Assembly (NCBI RefSeq): GCF_902497555.1
Contig: NZ_CABVGP010000002.1
Location: 2,864,501 to 2,928,500, forward strand
DNA length: 64,000 bases
DNA from: Amycolatopsis camponoti
Lineage (GTDB): Bacteria; Actinomycetota; Actinomycetes; Mycobacteriales; Pseudonocardiaceae
Direction of reading: 5' to 3'
Shown: piece by piece, positions 59,034 through 64,000 of the stretch
Numbering within the stretch: the first letter of the stretch is position 1
How the letters are laid out: every line of letters begins with the position of its first letter
Program-made: the position numbers and the translations under genes
Notes under the pieces: model-generated
Database searches by the model: none
Told to the model about the DNA's origin: nothing
What the model saw: the letters and a program-made list of their open reading frames with translations, nothing else

Positions 59034-60734
59034 ATGACGACCGAGGACGAGGGGTTCTCGCTAGTCCGCCAAGCCACGTCGGACAGCGGGTGGCGTGCCC
59101 AGCTGTCGGATCTTCACGGCCTTTTCGCCATTTCGACGATGATGTTCGACGGCCGCGAAGCGGCGGACATCCTGCGGCTCGCCGCCACCTCGGTGCCGAC
59201 GCTGAGCGGCTGCGAGACCGAGGCCGCGTTCCTCGTCGACGAGGACGGCTCGAGCACCCTGCAGGACGACACGCGCGAGGTGCATCCCGACCTCGGCGCG
59301 GAAGTCGGCGGGATGGCCGGGCGAGGCGGGCGGATCGACCTCGCCGACGGCCGGTGGCGCTGGTGCTACGCGCTGCGCGAGCCGGACAGCCCAGGCGGGC
59401 TGACGGCCAACCTCGTGGTCGGCGCCGAGCACACCCCGCCGCGTGACGAGCTCTTCCTGCTCGGCTCGCTCGGCCAGCAGGCCGCCGCGGCGCTGGCCAA
59501 CTCCGCGCTGCTCGAACGGGAGCGGCGGCAGTCGGTCGCGCTGCAGGCGGTGAACGACCGGCTGTCCGCGTCGGTCGAGCGGCTCGAGCAGCAGACGCAG
59601 GTGCACGAGACGCTCACCGCCAGCTCGGTGTCCGGCGCCGGCGAGCCGGGCATCGCCGATGCACTGCATGAGCTGACCGCGCTGCCGGTGGCGGTCGAGG
59701 ACCGGTTCGGCAACCTGCGCGCGTGGGGCGGCCCCGGCCGGCCGGACCCGTACCCGAAGATCGGCGTCCGCCGGCGGGAGGAACTGCTGCGGCGGGCCGC
59801 GACGCAGCCCCGCCCGATCCGCGTGAAGGACCGCCTGGTCTGCCTGGTGCGGCCGCGGCACGAGGTGCTCGGCGTGCTTGCCCTCATCGACCCGGCGCAC
59901 ACCGCCGGCGCGGACGAGGTGTTCGCCCTCGAGTACGGCTCGACGATCCTGGCGCTGGAGCTCTCGCACCAGCGCAGCCTGGCCGAGGTCGAGCTGCGCC
60001 TGCGCCGTGACCTCGTGGACGACCTCATCGCCGGAACCGACGACGGGAGCGCGTACGCCCGCGCCGAGGCGATCGGGCACGATCTGCGGCGCACGCACCA
60101 CGTGGTCGTGCTGCGGTGGTCGGGCGACGTCGCCGAGGACGTGGTCGCCGAGGCCACGGGGCGCGCCACGACGACGCTGGGGCTCACTTCGCTCATGTCA
60201 CGCCACGCCGGGGCGGTCGTGCTGCTGGTCGGCGGGCCCACGGACGGCACCGCGCTGCACGATTCCCTGTCGGAACGCCTCGGCGCGGAGGGCGCGATCG
60301 GCATCGGCGGCCCGTGCGACACCCCCGGGCGGTTTCCCAAGTCCTATGCGGAAGCGGTGCGGGCCCTCGAGATCCGGCGCACCTCACACACCCCGAACGG
60401 CGTGACGACGTTCGACCAGCTCGGCATCTACCGCATCCTCGACACCGGGCAGAACCACGGCGACGTCCTGGAATTCGTCCACGAATGGCTCGGAAAACTG
60501 CTCGACTACGACAGCGCGCACCACGCCGAGCTGGTCGCGACGCTCGCGCAGTACCTCGAATGCGGCGGCAGCTACGGGGACACCGCCGCCGCGCTGACGA
60601 TCCACCGGAGCACGCTGCGGTACCGGCTCGGCCGGATCCGGGAGATCACCGAGATCGACCTCGGCGACGTGAACAGCAGGCTGAACCTGCACGTCGCCAC
60701 CCGGCTGTGGCAGGTGCTGCGCGGATCGGAATGA
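59034..60734 (+). CDS. PucR/CdaR-type regulator with GAF domain
   Basis: A 566-residue regulator. Residues 20-170 form a GAF-like sensor domain, residues 175-200 are a coiled coil (RQSVALQAVNDRLSASVERL), the middle resembles a second sensor (PVAVEDRFGNLRAWGGPGRP), and the C-terminus is a PucR helix-turn-helix: LAQYLECGGSYGDTAAALTI followed by HRSTLRYRLGRIREIT. Start ATG 59034 with GAGGAGG was chosen. Divergent from the stress operon, so it is a candidate regulator of it, sensing an unknown ligand. Confidence 0.88.
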   Translation: MTTEDEGFSLVRQATSDSGWRAQLSDLHGLFAISTMMFDGREAADILRLAATSVPTLSGCETEAAFLVDEDGSSTLQDDTREVHPDLGAEVGGMAGRGGRIDLADGRWRWCYALREPDSPGGLTANLVVGAEHTPPRDELFLLGSLGQQAAAALANSALLERERRQSVALQAVNDRLSASVERLEQQTQVHETLTASSVSGAGEPGIADALHELTALPVAVEDRFGNLRAWGGPGRPDPYPKIGVRRREELLRRAATQPRPIRVKDRLVCLVRPRHEVLGVLALIDPAHTAGADEVFALEYGSTILALELSHQRSLAEVELRLRRDLVDDLIAGTDDGSAYARAEAIGHDLRRTHHVVVLRWSGDVAEDVVAEATGRATTTLGLTSLMSRHAGAVVLLVGGPTDGTALHDSLSERLGAEGAIGIGGPCDTPGRFPKSYAEAVRALEIRRTSHTPNGVTTFDQLGIYRILDTGQNHGDVLEFVHEWLGKLLDYDSAHHAELVATLAQYLECGGSYGDTAAALTIHRSTLRYRLGRIREITEIDLGDVNSRLNLHVATRLWQVLRGSE

Positions 60735-60805
60735 CCGGCCGTTTGCCCGTGGTCAAACCGGGCACCCGGAGATCTTGTCCCTCGAGATCGAGGAAAGGCC
60801 GGAGC

Positions 60806-61924
60806 ATGACCGCTCAGCGCGCGCCCGAGGCCCTCGTGGTGGGCCTGGTGACCGACGACGGATTCCCCCGGCAGCTGGCCGGGAGAATCGTGGACGGCCT
60901 GCCCGCCCGCCTGGCCCGCGACCTCGGCGAGGAGACGAGCTGGCAGGTCGAGCACGAGACGCAGGCCCTGCCGCTGGACGAGCACGGCAACATCCCGATG
61001 CTGGACCTGGCGCAGGAGCGCCGGGCGGAGCACGAATGGGACCTGCTGGTGCTGATCACGGACCTGCCGCGGCGGGCCGGCACGGTTCCGATCGCCTCGG
61101 ACTACAACGTCGACCACGGCGTGGCGATGGTGTCGTTGCCCGCGCTCGGTGCGTTGCGGCTGCGTGGCCGGGTGTCCCGGCTGATCGTGCACCTGGTCCG
61201 GCACCTGGTGGAGCACCGCTCGGAGAAGGCGGCCGATCCGCCGCGGCGGATGGTCGACCGGCTGCGGGACCTGGTCGCGCCGACGCGGCACATCCGCGGC
61301 CGCGGCGCCGCCGACCAGCACCTGGCCTTGGTGGGCGTCCGCGGCCGCCTGCGGCTGCTCGCCGGGATGATCCGGGACAACCGCCCGTGGCGGCTGGTGC
61401 CCAACCTCGCCGGGGCGACCGCGGCCGCGGCGGCCACCGCCGCGTACGGCATCGTCACCACCTCGTTCTGGAAGCTGGCCGAAGCCCTGCCCGCGCTGCG
61501 GCTGGCCGGGATCACGGTCCTGGCGATCGTGGTGATGTCGGGCTGGCTGATGGTGCACAACCACCTGTGGGACTCGCCGTCCGGGCACCTCGAACGGCGG
61601 AAAGCGCTGCTGTACAACGCTTCGACCGCGCTGACGCTGTCGATCGGCGTGGCCTGCATGTACGCCATCCTCTTCGTGCTGTCGTTGCTGGCGTCGATCG
61701 TGCTGATCGAAGGCACCTACTTCGCGGAGGTCCTCGGTCATCCGGCCGGTCCGGCCTCGTACCTCAAGCTGGTGTGGCTGGCGACTTCGGTGGGGATCGT
61801 CGCCGGCGCGGTGGGCTCGAGCCTCGAAGACGAGGAACGCGTCCGCCGGGCGACCTACAGCCGGCGCGAGCGGGAACGGCAGCAGCGCAACCGCGAACGC
61901 GCGGAGGAAGCCGAAAGCGACTGA
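60806..61924 (+). CDS. Unknown protein with four C-terminal membrane helices
   Basis: A 372-residue protein I cannot name. Residues 1-150 are soluble and begin like an NAD- or cofactor-binding domain (EALVVGLVTDDGFPRQLAGR). RLVPNLAGATAAAAATAAYG, LRLAGITVLAIVVMSGWLMV, ALTLSIGVACMYAILFVLSL and YLKLVWLATSVGIVAGAVGS are membrane segments. The C-terminus is highly charged (RERERQQRNRERAEEAESD). It follows the PucR gene by 71 bp with GAAAGG and GGAG upstream of the ATG, so co-transcription is possible. It may be a stress-linked membrane protein. Confidence 0.65.
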   Translation: MTAQRAPEALVVGLVTDDGFPRQLAGRIVDGLPARLARDLGEETSWQVEHETQALPLDEHGNIPMLDLAQERRAEHEWDLLVLITDLPRRAGTVPIASDYNVDHGVAMVSLPALGALRLRGRVSRLIVHLVRHLVEHRSEKAADPPRRMVDRLRDLVAPTRHIRGRGAADQHLALVGVRGRLRLLAGMIRDNRPWRLVPNLAGATAAAAATAAYGIVTTSFWKLAEALPALRLAGITVLAIVVMSGWLMVHNHLWDSPSGHLERRKALLYNASTALTLSIGVACMYAILFVLSLLASIVLIEGTYFAEVLGHPAGPASYLKLVWLATSVGIVAGAVGSSLEDEERVRRATYSRRERERQQRNRERAEEAESD

Positions 61925-61928
61925 GCGG

Positions 61929-62306
61929 TCACCGCGCTCGGAGGGCCTCGCCGGCCGTGCCGTACAGGGTGACCAGGGACCGCACCCCGGCCACGGTCAG
62001 GGCCGAGCCGACGGCCTGTTCCGAGCCGACCAGGCGCAGGCCGACGCCGACGCGGCGGAGCTCCGTCGCGATCTGCACGACGATCTGGAGGGCCACCGCA
62101 CCGAAGGTGCCCGGTTCCGTCAGGTCGAGGATCAGCAGGTCGAGGGCGTGCGCTCGCTGCCCGTCGATGACGGCCATCAGCTCGATCCCGGTCCGCGCGT
62201 GGAACCCACCGCGGGCACGCACCAGCCGGGCTCCCGGCCGCAGGTGGTCCAACGGCTCCACCAGCACGGACTGCGTCACCGGTGCAGGCCGGTCCATCAA
62301 CTGCAC
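61929..62306 (-). CDS. STAS-domain protein
   Basis: A 125-residue protein with a probable STAS fold: LVRARGGFHARTGIELMAVI, ALDLLILDLTEPGTFGAVAL, RRVGVGLRLVGSEQAVGSAL. The phospho-acceptor loop reads TEPGTFG, with Thr in place of Ser. Start GTG 62306 has GGGAGAG in front; ATG 62297 is possible. It is the third STAS-like protein of the stress island and converges with the membrane-protein gene 4 bp away. Confidence 0.75.
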   Translation of the reverse strand: MQLMDRPAPVTQSVLVEPLDHLRPGARLVRARGGFHARTGIELMAVIDGQRAHALDLLILDLTEPGTFGAVALQIVVQIATELRRVGVGLRLVGSEQAVGSALTVAGVRSLVTLYGTAGEALRAR

Positions 62307-62440
62307 GTCTCTCCCCGCGGTAGCTCGCCCCAGCCGCTCCAGTGAAGTGCCCCGCGCGGCTCCGGCACAGCCGATTCACGCGGCACCCTGTCCACTGCCC
62401 GCGTTGGCGTGAGCGTGACGAGGCGATTACTCTTCGGCAG

Positions 62441-63448
62441 GTGACGGGCTTGCCGCAGACGGAGCTGCTGCCCGCGCACCCCGTCGCGCGCGCGAACGAC
62501 GTCGACGAAGCGCACGAAGCGGTGACGCGGACGTACCTGCCGCACCGGCTCGAGGTGCTGGACCGCGGGACCGACTTGGACATGCGGCTCAACGCGGTCC
62601 GGATGGGCGCGGTGACCGCGGGCTACCTGCGCTACGGGAGCGCGGTCCGGCTCGGCACGGTCGACGCCGGCGGCTACCACGTCAACATCCCGGTCACCGG
62701 ACGGTGCGAGCAGCGCTGCGGCGCGTCGGAACCGGTGTTCGCCGGACCCGGCCGGGCCGCCGTGTTCATGCCCGGCCATCCGGCCGACCTGCGGTGGGGA
62801 GCCGGGTGCGCCCAGCTCTGCCTCATGATCGAGCGGCACGAGCTGGAACTGGAGCTGGAGCGCCAGCTCGGGCGGCCGCTGGGGGAGCGGCCGCGCTTCA
62901 CCACCACGATGGACCTGGACACCCCGGCGGCGCGGTCGTGGCTCGAGGTACTGGCTCTGCTGGAGCGCGAGGCGGACCGGCCGGGCGGGATCACGCACCA
63001 CCCCGCGGCCGCCGCGCACCTGCAGAGCCTGGTGATCGCCGGTCTGCTGCTGGCCCAGCCCAGCAACTACAGCGATCACCTGCACGCGCCGGCGGCACCG
63101 GCCCCGCCCCGGGCGCTGCGCCGGGCCGTCGAGCTGATCGAAGACGAGCCGGGGCTGCCGTGGACGTCGAGCACCTTGGCCCGCGAGGTCTCGATCAGCG
63201 TCCGGGCTCTGCAGGAAGGGTTCCAGCGCTGGTTCGGCCTGCCGCCGATGGCTTACCTGCGGGACGTCCGCCTGACCCGGGTGCACGACGAACTCGCGGT
63301 GGCCGACCCCGATGGCACGACGATCGCCGGGGTCGCCGCTCGCTGGGGCTTCCTGCACGCCGGCCGGTTCTCGACCGCCTACCGCCGCAAGTTCGGCGGG
63401 CTGCCGTCGGAGACCCTGCACGGCCGTCATCCGGCGAAGGGCCGGTGA
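62441..63448 (+). CDS. AraC-family regulator
   Basis: A 335-residue protein with an AraC-binding-domain-like N-terminal half (LDRGTDLDMRLNAVRMGAVT, YHVNIPVTGRCEQRCGASEP, which is the AraC_binding_2 pattern of AtzR/NahR-like partners). The C-terminal DNA-binding domain reads TSSTLAREVSISVRALQEGF, MAYLRDVRLTRVHDELAVAD, IAGVAARWGFLHAGRFSTAY. The GTG at 62441 was chosen as the start of conserved sequence. It is probably a regulator of a catabolic gene outside the window or of the convergent oxidase. Confidence 0.88.
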   Translation: MTGLPQTELLPAHPVARANDVDEAHEAVTRTYLPHRLEVLDRGTDLDMRLNAVRMGAVTAGYLRYGSAVRLGTVDAGGYHVNIPVTGRCEQRCGASEPVFAGPGRAAVFMPGHPADLRWGAGCAQLCLMIERHELELELERQLGRPLGERPRFTTTMDLDTPAARSWLEVLALLEREADRPGGITHHPAAAAHLQSLVIAGLLLAQPSNYSDHLHAPAAPAPPRALRRAVELIEDEPGLPWTSSTLAREVSISVRALQEGFQRWFGLPPMAYLRDVRLTRVHDELAVADPDGTTIAGVAARWGFLHAGRFSTAYRRKFGGLPSETLHGRHPAKGR

Positions 63449-63466
63449 CGCCCGCCGAAACGGGCG
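63449..63466. terminator. Short bidirectional hairpin
   Basis: CGCCCG-N6-CGGGCG between the convergent AraC and oxidase genes. The stem is 6 bp, so it is a modest terminator candidate. Confidence 0.4.
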
Positions 63467-63495
63467 GCACCCGGCCACGCGCGCGGGCGGACCGG

Positions 63496-64000
63496 TCACA
63501 GCTGACGCCTGAGTGCGACGACGGTCCCGCGGTCGTCCTCGCCGGGTGCGCGGCCGCCTTCCCGCCCGATCTCGTGCTCCAGGCGGATCGGCGCGTGGTC
63601 GCGGCCGATCTCGTCGGGGCGGCGCCCGCGGGCCAGCGCGACCGAGTCGAGGCGGCGGCCGACGTCGCTCAGCGCGGAGGCCATCAGTCCCTGCATGCTG
63701 ACCCCGAACGGCGCGCCCGGGCCGAACGGCGCCAGCATCTCGCCGATCATCCGGGTGGCGAGCGGCAGCAGTTCCTGCGTGCGCTGCAGGACGATGGCCC
63801 AGTTCGCGTCGTCGGCCGCGACGTGCCGGCGGCAGGTGAACGTGCCCCAGGCGACGTGCCGGCGTTCGTCGGCCGCGATGTGCTCGATGATGCGGAGCAG
63901 GCCGGGGAAGATGCCGCGGCTGCGGCAGATCCGCGCCGCGGCGGTGTAGCAGGCCAAGGCCAGGCAGCCTTCGACGACGTGGTGGTGCGTCACCGCGGCG
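63496..64000 (-). CDS. Ferritin-like R2-type oxidase, C-terminal part (cut by window edge)
   Basis: At least 165 residues, continuing past the right edge. VVEGCLALACYTAAARICRS and IEHIAADERRHVAWGTFTCR carry the two later Glu/His metal ligands (E..ERRH) of the R2-like ligand-binding oxidase/ferritin-like family, as in Rv0233. The first metal-binding half lies outside the window. The tail (DEIGRDHAPIRLEHEIGREG) is polar and likely disordered. The family has a mixed Mn/Fe site; function in lipid or small-molecule oxidation is inferred. Confidence 0.75.
   Translation of the reverse strand, partial: AAVTHHHVVEGCLALACYTAAARICRSRGIFPGLLRIIEHIAADERRHVAWGTFTCRRHVAADDANWAIVLQRTQELLPLATRMIGEMLAPFGPGAPFGVSMQGLMASALSDVGRRLDSVALARGRRPDEIGRDHAPIRLEHEIGREGGRAPGEDDRGTVVALRRQL

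Noticed and set aside
1..64000. CRISPR arrays, insertion sequences, transposases, integrases or phage genes
   Set aside because: No regularly spaced repeats, no terminal inverted repeats with target duplications around a transposase, and no protein with such signatures was seen.

Overview
The window is very GC-rich and gene-dense. Start codons are often GTG, translational overlaps of the ATGA/GTGA kind are common, and F420-linked enzymes are present. This points to a large-genome filamentous actinomycete; codon use and gene content fit Pseudonocardiaceae such as Amycolatopsis, which is an inference. I see no rRNA, tRNA, CRISPR array, insertion sequence or prophage. About 65 protein genes or gene remnants are supported, and several intergenic regions carry clear palindromic operators or hairpins.

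Layout. (1) 1-21,000 is a patchwork of small regulator-plus-enzyme units: a TetR remnant, a STAND-like ATPase, MarR with a quinone-oxidoreductase/esterase pair, an LLM flavin enzyme beside a DHFR-like protein and an ECF sigma factor, AraC with an NmrA protein, a PIG-L deacetylase, a scar of two truncated genes at 11,302-12,094, an XRE regulator with a hydrolase, twin MarR paralogues flanking an FAD monooxygenase, MarR with an MFS exporter, and TetR with an F420/NADP-type reductase, an MDR dehydrogenase and a deazaflavin-type nitroreductase. Most divergent pairs have visible palindromes between them. (2) 22,243-30,072 is a tightly coupled eight-gene operon of the Nit1C / MSMEG_0565-0572 nitrogen-starvation type: flavoprotein, amidohydrolase, Sll0783-like protein, radical SAM enzyme, fused GNAT-AIR-synthase protein, nitrilase, a second nitrilase paralogue that has lost its catalytic Cys and Glu, and a glycosyltransferase. 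(3) 30,212-34,443 holds TetR, amidase, hydrolase and MFS transporter, closed by a strong terminator hairpin. (4) 34,617-38,175 is the lower meta-cleavage module (2-hydroxypentadienoate hydratase, acylating acetaldehyde dehydrogenase, hydroxyoxovalerate aldolase) with a divergent IclR regulator. (5) 38,338-47,276 is a PadR-linked cluster whose gene set (acyl-CoA ligase, three-part molybdenum hydroxylase, crotonase-family hydrolase, MFS transporter) matches the hmf 2-furoate pathway; its transporter is frameshifted. (6) 47,423-62,306 is a stress island: an eleven-gene minus-strand operon running from a 17M-type stress protein through dnaK-grpE-dnaJ-cbpM-clpB-thioredoxin to a UBP zinc finger, a cNMP/glutaredoxin/TrxR-like fusion, a STAS protein and a PrsW protease, flanked by STAS proteins, a PucR-type regulator and a membrane protein. 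(7) The right edge has an AraC regulator and the end of a ferritin-like R2-type oxidase gene.

How it works together. The catabolic blocks feed central metabolism: pyruvate and acetyl-CoA from block 4 and, if the furoate call is right, 2-oxoglutarate from block 5. Block 2 should serve nitrogen scavenging, since Nit1C clusters have been linked to cyanide assimilation. Block 6 combines disaggregation and folding chaperones with thiol redox proteins, as expected of a condition-specific second chaperone operon. The most unusual items are the tandem active and inactive nitrilases, the radical SAM protein with CX8CX2C and a C-terminal CX2CX2C, the 2Fe-2S/CoxG-like fusion in the furoate cluster, the TrxR-like fusion without a CXXC, and the direct repeats around a 19-bp-stem hairpin at 38.2 kb.
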